In this document: positions 16,664 through 25,899 of the stretch, piece by piece
Layout: each line of letters starts with the position of its first letter
How positions within the stretch are numbered: the first letter of the stretch is position 1
NCBI GenBank assembly: GCA_017646625.1
Contig: JAGCMF010000002.1
Span: 86,751 to 150,750 of the forward strand
Direction: 5' to 3'
DNA: 64,000 nt
Source of the DNA: Alistipes sp.
GTDB lineage: Bacteria > Bacteroidota > Bacteroidia > Bacteroidales > Rikenellaceae
The notes under the pieces: model-generated
The model's database searches: none
What the model was told of the DNA's origin: nothing
What the model saw: the letters and a program-made list of their open reading frames with translations, nothing else
Translations under genes and position numbers: made by a program

Positions 16664-16694
16664 TTGCATAATGGATTATTTATTAGTATCTTTG
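16664..16694 (+). promoter_or_regulatory. Promoter of the ABC exporter operon
   Basis: TTG (16664-16666), 20 bases, then TATCTTTG (16687-16694). The leader to the ATG at 16803 is about 100 bases. Confidence 0.72.
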
Positions 16695-16802
16695 CCATCG
16701 TAAGATGGTCCTACTACAGCAAGCTATTGCCGAGACAATATGTGACACGTGGCTTGAGTTTGTCGCTGTTACCATCTTCATTATAGTAAATTTTTATAAG
16801 CT

Positions 16803-17729
16803 ATGGATGCTATTCTAAAGATTGAGGGTGTTACGAAGAGTTATACGGGGCATGTGGCACTCGATGATGTCTCGTTGGAGGTGCCACGAGGTGCTGTATA
16901 TGGTCTGTTAGGCCCTAATGGCGCGGGTAAGACGACGCTTATACGTGTCATCACACGCATCACCATGGCAGATAGTGGTCGTGTGTTGCTCGATGGCAAG
17001 CCTCTCAAGGCCGAGGATGTATACCATATAGGTTATATGCCCGAGGAGAGAGGTCTTTACAAGAAGATGCGTGTTGGTGACCAGGCGATATTCTTCTCAC
17101 GCCTCAAAGGTCTGGATAGGCGCGAGGCAGAACGTAGGTTACGCATCTGGTTTGACCGCCTGAATATTGCCGATTGGTGGAATAAGAGAGTGGAGGATCT
17201 ATCGAAGGGTATGGCGCAGAAGGTGCAGTTCATCTCTACCGTTGTGCATGAGCCCAAGCTCCTAATCTTTGACGAGCCATTCTCGGGCTTCGACCCTATA
17301 AATGCTAACCTCCTCAAGGAGGAGATTCTCGGGCTGCGCGATCGTGGTGCCACGGTGATATTCTCTACACACAACATGGCCTCTGTGGAGGAGATATGCG
17401 ACCATATAACCCTCATCAACAAGTCGCGCAACATACTCTCGGGTGCTGTTGAGGATATACGTCGTGCCGCGGGAGGTAATATGTTCGAGGTTGTGCATAG
17501 AGCCTCGGATGAGGTACTTGTGGCAGCACTTGGCAGCCATGCCATGGCTGTTGGCGATAGTTGCGGCATCGTGGGTGGCTATCGTTCGGTTAAGATACAT
17601 ATCCCCAAGGATGAGGATGTGCGTAGCGTCATAGCGGCGCTTAACGACAGGTGTGAGCTACGTTCGTTGCGCGAGGTTATGCCCTCGATGAATGATATAT
17701 TTATCCGTGCCGTGAATGGTACACTATAA
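16803..17729 (+). CDS. ABC transporter ATP-binding protein (NatA-like)
   Basis: A 308-residue ATPase subunit. Walker A is GPNGAGKTT near residue 38, the signature is LSKGMAQKVQF near residue 137, and Walker B is LLIFDEPFSGFDP, followed by the switch His in FSTHNM. The roughly 80-residue C-terminal extension matches the DUF4162 domain of ABC-2-type exporters. Eleven bases separate it from the permease gene. The substrate is unknown; the NatAB/YhaQ-like pair is often linked to export of ions, antibiotics or lipids. Confidence 0.9.
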   Translation: MDAILKIEGVTKSYTGHVALDDVSLEVPRGAVYGLLGPNGAGKTTLIRVITRITMADSGRVLLDGKPLKAEDVYHIGYMPEERGLYKKMRVGDQAIFFSRLKGLDRREAERRLRIWFDRLNIADWWNKRVEDLSKGMAQKVQFISTVVHEPKLLIFDEPFSGFDPINANLLKEEILGLRDRGATVIFSTHNMASVEEICDHITLINKSRNILSGAVEDIRRAAGGNMFEVVHRASDEVLVAALGSHAMAVGDSCGIVGGYRSVKIHIPKDEDVRSVIAALNDRCELRSLREVMPSMNDIFIRAVNGTL

Positions 17730-17740
17730 AATTTTAGGCT

Positions 17741-19021
17741 ATGAATAAGTTATACCTTATAGTCTCGCGTGAGTTCTCGGAACGTGTACGCAAGAAGTCG
17801 TTTATCATCGTCACGCTGCTCATGCCACTGTTTATGATAGGCATGATGCTCGCACCTTCGCTTATCATGCTCTATGGTGGTAGCGAGCAGAAGCAGGTTG
17901 TTGTGGTGGATCGTTCGGGCATCGTTGCCGACAAGCTATATAGCGGCCCCGAGGTGACCTTCATCCTCGAGGATGAGATGTCGAAGGCCGAGGCGTGTAA
18001 CATATATAATGCGGAGAGTGGCATCTTTGGCGTGTTGTATATAGGTAGCACCATCGAGGCGCGCGACTCTGTGCAGCTCATAACAAATAGCTCATCCTCA
18101 ATGGCCATCGAGGAGAATATATCGCGCCAGATATCGAAGATTGTAGAGAGTGAGAAGCTGCGAGCTTACGATATTGAGAATTTAGATGAGATATTGGCTT
18201 CGGTAAAGACAGACATCGAGTTGAGCACCTTCCTCAACGATGGCACTGGCGAGGAGGCAACCATGGAGTCTACATCCTCTGGCATGAACTATATTCTGGG
18301 CCTTGTGCTCGGCATGCTGCTATATATGGTCATCATCATCTATGGTCAGATGGTCCTCACCTCTGTTGTTGAGGAGAAGGCGAGTCGTGTTATAGATGTT
18401 ATGGTGACAAGCTGCACACCCTTCCAGCTTATGATGGGTAAGATTCTCGGCATCGCCTCTGTTGCCATCACGCAGATTGCCATCTGGGCGTTGCTCGTCA
18501 TCGGTGCCTCGAAGTTCATTGTGCCTGCGGTCTTCGCAACGGATGTGACAGCTATGAGTGACACGATGCTACAGACGCTTGTTGGCACATTTGGCGACAC
18601 TACATACATAGCTATGCTCTTCTGCTACCTGCTACTCTTCATCGTTGGTGGTTTCTTGCTCTATGCCTCGCTATATGCTGCTGCGGGCTCGGCGGTGGAC
18701 TCTGTGCAGGATGGTCAGCAGTTCAACACGGTCATCATGCTGCCTATCATCTTTGCTATGATTGTCATGACCTCGGTCTTCAACGACCCTAACTCCCCCA
18801 TGGTGCTATGGGCATCACTCATACCCTTCACCTCGCCTGTGGTTATGATTGCGCGCATACCCTTTGGCATCCCCACATGGGAGATTGTGACATCGCTGGT
18901 GTTGCTCTACGCATCCTTTATTGTCACCACATGGCTTGCATCAAGAATCTATCGTGTAGGTATCTTCATGCATGGCAAGCGTCCTTCGTGGGCGGAGTTG
19001 TGGAGGTGGCTTAAGAGTTAG
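17741..19021 (+). CDS. ABC-2 type transporter permease (NatB-like)
   Basis: A 426-residue membrane protein. One N-terminal transmembrane segment (SFIIVTLLMPLFMIGMMLAP) is followed by a large extracytoplasmic loop of about 150 residues (TM1-TM2). A cluster of five further segments (about 190-410) includes VVEEKASRVIDVMVTSCTPFQLMMGKIL, the conserved cytoplasmic motif of ABC-2 permeases. This is the NatB/YhaP layout. It forms an operon with the upstream ATPase, ending at the terminator 19050-19086. Confidence 0.9.
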   Translation: MNKLYLIVSREFSERVRKKSFIIVTLLMPLFMIGMMLAPSLIMLYGGSEQKQVVVVDRSGIVADKLYSGPEVTFILEDEMSKAEACNIYNAESGIFGVLYIGSTIEARDSVQLITNSSSSMAIEENISRQISKIVESEKLRAYDIENLDEILASVKTDIELSTFLNDGTGEEATMESTSSGMNYILGLVLGMLLYMVIIIYGQMVLTSVVEEKASRVIDVMVTSCTPFQLMMGKILGIASVAITQIAIWALLVIGASKFIVPAVFATDVTAMSDTMLQTLVGTFGDTTYIAMLFCYLLLFIVGGFLLYASLYAAAGSAVDSVQDGQQFNTVIMLPIIFAMIVMTSVFNDPNSPMVLWASLIPFTSPVVMIARIPFGIPTWEIVTSLVLLYASFIVTTWLASRIYRVGIFMHGKRPSWAELWRWLKS

Positions 19022-19049
19022 TTCTCGAGCTACTATATAGACATTCAAC

Positions 19050-19086
19050 AGCCCCTTCTGCAGCAGCAGTGGGGGCTTAATTTTTT
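19050..19086 (+). terminator. Terminator of the ABC exporter operon
   Basis: AGCCCC (19050-19055) pairs with GGGGCT (19072-19077) around an inner CTGC/GCAG stem, followed by TAA and TTTTTT. Confidence 0.85.
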
Positions 19087-19115
19087 GTCGTTACATCACT
19101 TTAATATTTTTTTCG

Positions 19116-19123
19116 TATATTTG
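19116..19123 (+). promoter_or_regulatory. -7 element before the large metallopeptidase-like gene
   Basis: TATATTTG at 19116-19123 predicts transcription starting near 19130. This argues against initiation at 19132 and for the ATG at 19150. Confidence 0.6.
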
Positions 19124-19149
19124 CACGTTATATGTACATGTGTGTGCGA

Positions 19150-22131
19150 ATGAAAAGGCTAATGATACTATTGCTGCTGGTCATCGGTGGTATGTTTACC
19201 ACTGAACGTGTTGCTGCGCAGTATTATAGCTGGGGTGCTGATCCGCTATCTTTCCGTTGGCGACAGATGAAGGCGGATGAGTATCGTGTGGTATACCCCG
19301 ATACGGCACGACATATAGCCTCGCGCATGATGTATTATCTCGATGCTGTGAAGGATGACATAGACTATGGCTACCGACATCCGCAGATGTCAATACCCTT
19401 TGTTGTTCACCCCTCCAACTTCCTATCAAATGGTCTTGTGATGTGGATGCCACGTCGTGTGGAGTTTATATCGACACCTGCTGTTGATGGCTACTCTATG
19501 CCGTGGATTAAGCAGCTCATAGCACATGAGTATCGCCATGCTGTGCAGTATAACAACATCAATCGAGGTATATTCAAGGGCTTAAGCTATATCCTGGGAC
19601 AGCAGAGTTCTACAATAGGTCTTCTTGCTATGCCACTATGGATGATGGAGGGTGATGCCGTGATGACCGAGACCGAAATGTCGACTTTTGGTCGCGGACT
19701 ACAGCCGTCGTTCACCATCGCATATCGTGCCTATGGTAACGTATCGTATAAATACCGAAATATAGATAAGTGGTTTTGTGGCTCGTTTAAAGACTATATC
19801 CCGAACCACTATCATCTGGGATATCTCATGAGCCGTCATGGCTATGTGACCTATGGCAGGGTTATGGGTGATGATGTTGTAGAGCTCACGTCGCGTCGCC
19901 CCTACATGATTGTGTCAGCAAGCTGGGTGCTCAAGAAGTTGTATGGCATCACACGTCCACAGCTCTTTCACGACACCTTCCGTAGACTATATCGTCATTG
20001 GCAGCCGCTGGAGAGTGTCGTGGAGACCACGCGCCCACTACCTACCCCCGAACTCCGTAGTTTTACGACATATGCCCACCCCATGCCGTGTGACGACGGC
20101 ACTATCATAGCCCTCAAGGAGGATTTAGATAAGCCCACGGCCTTTGTCGCCATCGACACCCTCACAGGTAGAGAGAGGCGCATAGCCTATACGGGTCATA
20201 TCTCCACACGTCCCGCCTTGAGTGATGATGGCAGGGTGTGGTGGACAGAGTATCGCCAGAGTACACTCTTTGCGCAGAAGGTTAACTCACAGCTATGCTA
20301 CATGGACCTTGCGAGTGGCCGCCCCCGCACGATGCATAAGTATCGTAACGTGCTATACCCAACGCCTATGGATCGGGCTGGCATAGCATGGGTGGAGTAT
20401 ACGCCAGATGGTAGATATACCGTTGTTGTGAATGGCAGAACGGAGCTTAAGCGTCGCACGGAGATACCTATGGGTAGCGAGGTGCACGGCTTGGCATGGG
20501 ATGATGTCACACAGGCGCTGTATATGATAGTCACCGATGATGATGGTATGCATATAGCCAGCATCACGGCAGATGGCATAGAGGGTGTCACCGTGCCTGC
20601 CTATACCACCATCAGCGATCTTCAGGCCAAGGGTGGTAGGCTCTACTACGGCTCTATAGCCTCGGGGCGTGACGAGCTTCATGCCTATGACCTTGCCACG
20701 AGACGTGAGTATCGCCTCTCGCAGTCGCGCTATGGCTCATTCCAACCGATGCCATTGGATAGTTGTAGGGTTGTGGCCACGACATTTGATGAACGAGGCT
20801 ATCTGCCAGTGGTGCAGGATGTGGATGGTGCGCATGAGGTGGCGTGGTTGCCTCATCCTCCAAAGATTATGCTTCCCGAGAGTAAACCATGGGGCGTTGT
20901 AAACCTCGATACGGTGCGCTACGGTGATGCGGCGGCAGATAGTGTGATGCGCAATACGCCACCACGACGTTTTAGCCGTGTGGCACACGCCTTTAATATA
21001 CATAGCTGGGCGCCAGCATCATACGACCCATATGAGATTATGGAGGAGTCGTCTGTAGCCTTCAACCTCGGTGCTACGGTGCTCACACAGAACATACTAT
21101 CCACCATGGAGGGTTTCTTGACGTGGGGTTGGAATCCGCGTGAGGGCTCTGTTTTCAAGGCGAAGTTACGCTACTATGGTCTCGGCGTTAACCTGTGGGT
21201 TAATGGCACGTATGGCGGAACGCAACAGATATATAAGGTTGCGGTATATGACCCCGAGAAGGGTGCGCTGGAGTATCCCGATGAGCCGGAGGTAGGTAGA
21301 TACTACTCTGTGACGGCGGGAGCATCGTTGCCACTGCTCCTGCAGGGTGGTTACCATACACGTCAGCTTGCTCTCGCAGCGTCGTGGAACTTCTCGAATG
21401 GCATGGTGGCAAATGTAGATAGACTTATCTTTGAGGAGGGTAAGGTTACGAACATTGCAACAATAGGCTATAAGGAGGGTGTCCATTTGTTGAATGTGGG
21501 ACTCTCATACCAAGATTATGTGCGTCAGGCACATCGTGACTTCCTGCCACCATGGGGTGTCGCATTGTCGATAAACTCGGCACTTAATCCCACCTCTAAC
21601 GACTTCGGACATCTGTGGGTCCTATATGGCAAGCTCTATACGCCAGGCTTTGCTCCTCACCACTCGCTATCTGCTGCCGTGTCGTTCCAGACATCAATGG
21701 GTGGTTTCCACTCGGACGTGGTGCTCTCGGGTCTTACGTTCAAGTCAACACGTCTTATCCCCCGCGGATACTCGTCGTACGACATAGAGAACAACAACTA
21801 TGTCGCCACGTCGCTAAACTATCACCTGCCAATATGGTATCCAGATGGTGGTATCCAGGGTGTGATATTCTTCAAGCGTCTGCGCCTAAATGTGGGTGTG
21901 GACTACGCATCGTTCAACCAGGTGAGTGGCTTCGATGATAGTGGCAGTGTGGTGCAGCGACGTAGGCATATAGGCTCCTATGGTTTAGACGTTGGTGTCG
22001 ACTTTAACATATTTACCATGCCCGAGGCAGCAACAATGTCGGCAACATTTACGTTATATAGAACAGTATCGTTTGATCCGCTTAAAGATGGTAAGTTCCA
22101 CTTTGCCTTTGGCGTAGGACTACCATTCTGA
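19150..22131 (+). CDS. Large exported zinc-metallopeptidase-like protein with probable outer-membrane barrel
   Basis: A 993-residue protein. A signal peptide (MKRLMILLLLVIGGMFTTERVAAQ) precedes a peptidase-like domain with HEYRH inside LIAHEYRHAVQYNN and a downstream acidic WMMEGDAVMTE, which fits an HExxH...E gluzincin pattern. The middle (about 310-570) has WD/TolB-like repeats (GRERRIAYTGH, TISDLQAKGGRLYYGS). The last 330 residues have alternating beta-strands and end in a terminal Phe (FAFGVGLPF), as in outer-membrane barrels. The combination suggests a surface-anchored protease; I do not recognise a named family. The start at 19150 rather than 19132 is chosen from the promoter position. 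Confidence 0.7.
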   Translation: MKRLMILLLLVIGGMFTTERVAAQYYSWGADPLSFRWRQMKADEYRVVYPDTARHIASRMMYYLDAVKDDIDYGYRHPQMSIPFVVHPSNFLSNGLVMWMPRRVEFISTPAVDGYSMPWIKQLIAHEYRHAVQYNNINRGIFKGLSYILGQQSSTIGLLAMPLWMMEGDAVMTETEMSTFGRGLQPSFTIAYRAYGNVSYKYRNIDKWFCGSFKDYIPNHYHLGYLMSRHGYVTYGRVMGDDVVELTSRRPYMIVSASWVLKKLYGITRPQLFHDTFRRLYRHWQPLESVVETTRPLPTPELRSFTTYAHPMPCDDGTIIALKEDLDKPTAFVAIDTLTGRERRIAYTGHISTRPALSDDGRVWWTEYRQSTLFAQKVNSQLCYMDLASGRPRTMHKYRNVLYPTPMDRAGIAWVEYTPDGRYTVVVNGRTELKRRTEIPMGSEVHGLAWDDVTQALYMIVTDDDGMHIASITADGIEGVTVPAYTTISDLQAKGGRLYYGSIASGRDELHAYDLATRREYRLSQSRYGSFQPMPLDSCRVVATTFDERGYLPVVQDVDGAHEVAWLPHPPKIMLPESKPWGVVNLDTVRYGDAAADSVMRNTPPRRFSRVAHAFNIHSWAPASYDPYEIMEESSVAFNLGATVLTQNILSTMEGFLTWGWNPREGSVFKAKLRYYGLGVNLWVNGTYGGTQQIYKVAVYDPEKGALEYPDEPEVGRYYSVTAGASLPLLLQGGYHTRQLALAASWNFSNGMVANVDRLIFEEGKVTNIATIGYKEGVHLLNVGLSYQDYVRQAHRDFLPPWGVALSINSALNPTSNDFGHLWVLYGKLYTPGFAPHHSLSAAVSFQTSMGGFHSDVVLSGLTFKSTRLIPRGYSSYDIENNNYVATSLNYHLPIWYPDGGIQGVIFFKRLRLNVGVDYASFNQVSGFDDSGSVVQRRRHIGSYGLDVGVDFNIFTMPEAATMSATFTLYRTVSFDPLKDGKFHFAFGVGLPF

Positions 22132-22180
22132 CATGATGACAATGAATGATTTATAGAAGAAACAAAAAAACTCAAACAAT

Positions 22181-24625
22181 ATGGCAAAGAAGCAAGAGAG
22201 AGAGAAGAAGAGGTCGTGGAGACGTGGCATAGTTGTGGCCATGTGGTCGGTGACAATATTGGGTGTTATCGCCGTTACGAGCCTCTTCCTTATGGCCAGG
22301 TACGAGAAGTTAGGCCCTATGCCCACCTTCGATGAGTTGGAGAATCCGAAGACTAACCTCGCAACACAGATCTTCTCGGAGGATGGCGAGGTGCTCGGCA
22401 CCTACTTTATCGAGAATCGTACATACCTATCCTACGAGGAGCTATTCCCCGCAGACCGTAGTAAGTGGCTCGAGATAGATGGTCATATGCTGCCCCCTAT
22501 CGTTGCGGCGCTGCTGGCTACGGAGGATGTCCGTTTCTTCGATCACTCGGGCATCGACTTCCAGGCTACGGCACGTGCAGGTATCAGAACGGTGATCCTG
22601 GGTCAGAGTAGTCAGGGTGGCGGTAGTACCATCACGCAGCAGCTCGCCAAGAACCTCTATAAGACGCGCCGCAATAAGGAGGGATTGGAGGGTAGCGCTG
22701 GCACACTTGCCGCCAAGGCGCAGGAGTATGTCATCGCCACACAGCTCGAGTATAACTATACGAAGGAGGAGATTGTCGCTATGTACCTCAACACCGTGGA
22801 GTTCTCCAACTCCAACTTCGGCATTAAGTCTGCGGCAAATAACTTCTTCGGCAAGGAGCCTTGTGACCTATCTGTTGAGGAGGCTGCTGTCATCGCAGGT
22901 CAGGTTAAGGCGCCAGGTACTTATGCTCCCATGAAGCGAGGTGAGCCTAATGAGAAGGCGAGGGAGAGACGTAATACGGTGCTTGACCGTATGGCTGCTG
23001 CAGGAGCCATAGCGCAGGATGTTGCCGACTCGCTTAAGACCTTGCCTATAGACCTTACTCGCTACCGTCGTGCTGGTGATGCTCATAATGAGGGTGCGGC
23101 GACATACTTCCGCGAGATGGTACGTCGCACGATGATGGCACAGGAGCCACAGCGCAGAAACTACTATACGCAGTGGGACTATGAGCAGGCACTTAAGGAG
23201 TATAATGAGAATCCTATATATGGCTGGTGCTATAAGAATCTCAAGGCTAATGGTGAGCCTTACGACATCTATCGTGATGGTCTTAAGATATATACTACGG
23301 TAGATGCTCGCATGCAGCAATATGCCGAGGAGGCGTTCCGTGAGCATATGGCCGATATTGTGCAGCCACGCATGGATCAGCAGATAAAGAGCCGTGGCGG
23401 CTCACTCTTCCCCGACCTTACACGCGAGGAGTCGGATCAGAAGATATCATCTGCTATGCGCCAGACGGAACGCTGGAGGAATATGTCTTCGGAGGGTGCT
23501 ACGGAGGCAGAGATAAGGGCTGCGTTTAACACGCCTATGTCGATGTCTGTATTTACGTTCAATGGAGTGAGGGATACTGTGATGACACCCCGCGACTCGC
23601 TTGTGCACTACAAGAAGACTATGCGTGGTGCCCTTGTTGCCATGGACCCTGCAACGGGCTATGTCAGGGCATATGTCGGTGGTCCTGACTACCGCTACTT
23701 CAAGTATGATGCTGCAACGCAGGGTAAGCGTCAGGTGGGATCTACGTCGAAACCCTTCATCTACACCTTCGCTATCGACCACCTCGGTCTAACACCCTGT
23801 ACGCCTGTGCCTAATGTGCCAGTCTCTATAGAGACACCTGCGGGTATATGGTCACCCAAGGAGGCGGGCGATGTTGAGTATACGGGTGTTCACCCCTTGT
23901 ATTGGGGTTTGGCAAACAGCCGTAATAACTATTCGGCATGGATTATGAAGCAGGCCAAGCAACCGGAGGCTGTTGCAGAGTTTATCCACGATATGGGTAT
24001 AAGGAGCTTCATCGACCCTGTCGCTGCGTTGTGTATAGGCTCGTACGATAGTAACCCTTTCGAGATGGCATCTGCCTACTCTACATTTGCTAATCGTGGT
24101 GTGCACGTAGACCCAATATTTGTCACTCGCATCGAGGATAGCCAGGGTAATGTCCTTGCTACGTTCACGCCCAAGACCAGCGATGTGTTGTCGAAGCGTG
24201 TGGCCTATACTATGATTACTATGATGCAGCGCGTTGTTACCATGGGTACGGCACGTCGTATGCTCTATGAGTTTGGATTCAACGATGTTGAGATGGCTGC
24301 CAAGACGGGTACTACGAACGACAATGTAGATGCATGGTTTATGTGCTGTGTTCCCAACCTTGTCATGGGTGTATGGGTTGGTGGTGAGGAGAATGGCATT
24401 CACTTTACGCGTAACGCCGATGGCTCGCGTATAGCACTGCCTATTGCTGGTCGCTTCCTCACAAAGGTCTTTGCCGATGGCCAACTCGGTGTCACACGTG
24501 CCGATAGGTTCGAACGATCAGACGAGGTGCCCGACTATAGCTGCGATATAGATATGGCATCGGAGGATGTGGGTGGCTCTATGGAGGATGATATCTTCTT
24601 TGGTGGCGATGATGACTTCTTTTAG
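22181..24625 (+). CDS. Bifunctional penicillin-binding protein 1A (transglycosylase/transpeptidase)
   Basis: An 814-residue class A PBP that polymerises and crosslinks peptidoglycan. A basic N-terminus and one transmembrane segment (about 17-38) precede the GT51 domain: TEDVRFFDHSGID, with catalytic Glu115, and GGGSTITQQLAKNLY. The transpeptidase domain has the SxxK serine in STSKPFIYTF (about 521), SRNNYSAW as SxN, and KTGTTNDNVDAWF (about 708). The C-terminus is acidic with Gly/Phe. Length is usual for Bacteroidetes PBP1A. It stands alone between the metallopeptidase gene and asd. Confidence 0.94.
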   Translation: MAKKQEREKKRSWRRGIVVAMWSVTILGVIAVTSLFLMARYEKLGPMPTFDELENPKTNLATQIFSEDGEVLGTYFIENRTYLSYEELFPADRSKWLEIDGHMLPPIVAALLATEDVRFFDHSGIDFQATARAGIRTVILGQSSQGGGSTITQQLAKNLYKTRRNKEGLEGSAGTLAAKAQEYVIATQLEYNYTKEEIVAMYLNTVEFSNSNFGIKSAANNFFGKEPCDLSVEEAAVIAGQVKAPGTYAPMKRGEPNEKARERRNTVLDRMAAAGAIAQDVADSLKTLPIDLTRYRRAGDAHNEGAATYFREMVRRTMMAQEPQRRNYYTQWDYEQALKEYNENPIYGWCYKNLKANGEPYDIYRDGLKIYTTVDARMQQYAEEAFREHMADIVQPRMDQQIKSRGGSLFPDLTREESDQKISSAMRQTERWRNMSSEGATEAEIRAAFNTPMSMSVFTFNGVRDTVMTPRDSLVHYKKTMRGALVAMDPATGYVRAYVGGPDYRYFKYDAATQGKRQVGSTSKPFIYTFAIDHLGLTPCTPVPNVPVSIETPAGIWSPKEAGDVEYTGVHPLYWGLANSRNNYSAWIMKQAKQPEAVAEFIHDMGIRSFIDPVAALCIGSYDSNPFEMASAYSTFANRGVHVDPIFVTRIEDSQGNVLATFTPKTSDVLSKRVAYTMITMMQRVVTMGTARRMLYEFGFNDVEMAAKTGTTNDNVDAWFMCCVPNLVMGVWVGGEENGIHFTRNADGSRIALPIAGRFLTKVFADGQLGVTRADRFERSDEVPDYSCDIDMASEDVGGSMEDDIFFGGDDDFF

Positions 24626-24695
24626 TCCTCTGCCACAAAAGATTAAATTTATAGTCTAATAAAATCTGTTATCACCATTTAAAATTGAATATATT

Positions 24696-25697
24696 ATGAA
24701 GATTGCAATTGTTGGCGCAAGTGGCGCCGTAGGTCAGGAGTTTCTTGCGATACTCGAAAACCACCCTATGCCTATCGAGGAGTTGCGTCTGTTTGGCTCG
24801 AAGCGTAGTGCTGGTACAACATATCGCTTCCGTGGTGAAGATGTCGTAGTACGTGAGTTGCAGCATAATGATGACTTTATGGATATAGATGTTGCCCTCT
24901 GCTCTGCCGGAGCATCAACATCAAAGGAGTATGCCGAGACTATAACGAAGCATGGTGCCTTCATGATTGATAACTCAAGTGCTTTCCGTATGGACGACGA
25001 TGTGCCATTGGTTGTTCCCGAGGTGAATGGCGAGGATGCCTTTAGTGCATCGCGTCACATCATTGCCAACCCCAACTGTACGACGATACAGATGGTCGTG
25101 GCCCTCAACGTCATCGAGCAGCTCTCGCACATCAAGCGTGTCCATGTTGCCACATACCAGTCGGCAAGTGGTGCGGGTGCTACGGCTATGCAGGAGTTCG
25201 AGCAGCAGCATCGCGACATTGTCGAGGGTAAGGAACCTACAGTTGAGAAGTTTGCCTACCAGCTCGCCTATAACCTCATTCCGCATATAGATGTCTTCCA
25301 GGATAACGACTATACGAAGGAGGAGATGAAGATGTTCTACGAGACGCGCAAGATTATGCACTCCGATATCCATGTGTCGGCTACATGCGTGCGTGTGCCT
25401 GTCATGCGTGCACATAGCGAGGCTGTGTGGGTGGAGACTGATGAGCCACTCTCTGTAGAGGCGGTTCGTGAGGCCTTTGCTGCGGCTCCAGGTGTTGTTC
25501 TTCTCGATAATCCTGCCGAGAAGAGCTATCCTATGCCTCTCTTTGCGCAGGGTACAGACCCTGTATATGTAGGTCGCGTGCGTAAGGATATTGGCTCGGA
25601 GTGTGGTCTTACCTTCTGGTGTGTTGCCGATCAGATACGTAAGGGAGCAGCCCTAAATGCTATCCAGATATTGGAACTTCTTGTTGCAAATAAATAG
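24696..25697 (+). CDS. asd: Aspartate-semialdehyde dehydrogenase
   Basis: A 333-residue NADPH enzyme that makes aspartate semialdehyde, the branch point for lysine/diaminopimelate and for homoserine. The N-terminal [17 protein letters not shown] is the nucleotide-binding loop. The catalytic Cys is in [10 protein letters not shown] (near residue 127) and the active-site His in [13 protein letters not shown]. Its product feeds Hom in the metY-metX-hom operon and peptidoglycan synthesis, which may be why it lies beside PBP1A, although no shared promoter is evident. Confidence 0.96.
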   Translation: MKIAIVGASGAVGQEFLAILENHPMPIEELRLFGSKRSAGTTYRFRGEDVVVRELQHNDDFMDIDVALCSAGASTSKEYAETITKHGAFMIDNSSAFRMDDDVPLVVPEVNGEDAFSASRHIIANPNCTTIQMVVALNVIEQLSHIKRVHVATYQSASGAGATAMQEFEQQHRDIVEGKEPTVEKFAYQLAYNLIPHIDVFQDNDYTKEEMKMFYETRKIMHSDIHVSATCVRVPVMRAHSEAVWVETDEPLSVEAVREAFAAAPGVVLLDNPAEKSYPMPLFAQGTDPVYVGRVRKDIGSECGLTFWCVADQIRKGAALNAIQILELLVANK

Positions 25698-25747
25698 TTA
25701 TATGGTTTTTCTTGCGCTGTCGTTCAGAAAATAATTTGAATTAACAG

Positions 25748-25778
25748 TTGCAAATGACTATATTTTTGTGTATCTTTG
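25748..25778 (+). promoter_or_regulatory. Promoter of tnaA
   Basis: TTG (25748-25750), 20 bases, then TATCTTTG (25771-25778). The leader is about 115 bases and contains no Trp-codon-bearing short frame like enterobacterial tnaC. Confidence 0.75.
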
Positions 25779-25899
25779 TACCGTGACAGTGTGTAAATGG
25801 CTATATTTTGCTGATTAAGCATAGTGTAGCGCGGTTGCAGAATGATAAATAAAAGAATAAATTATTAAATAAACGTATAACCTAAAAAAACTAACTACT

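Noticed and set aside
25785-25899. tnaC-type leader before tnaA
   Set aside because: Short frames here encode no Trp and end within a few codons.
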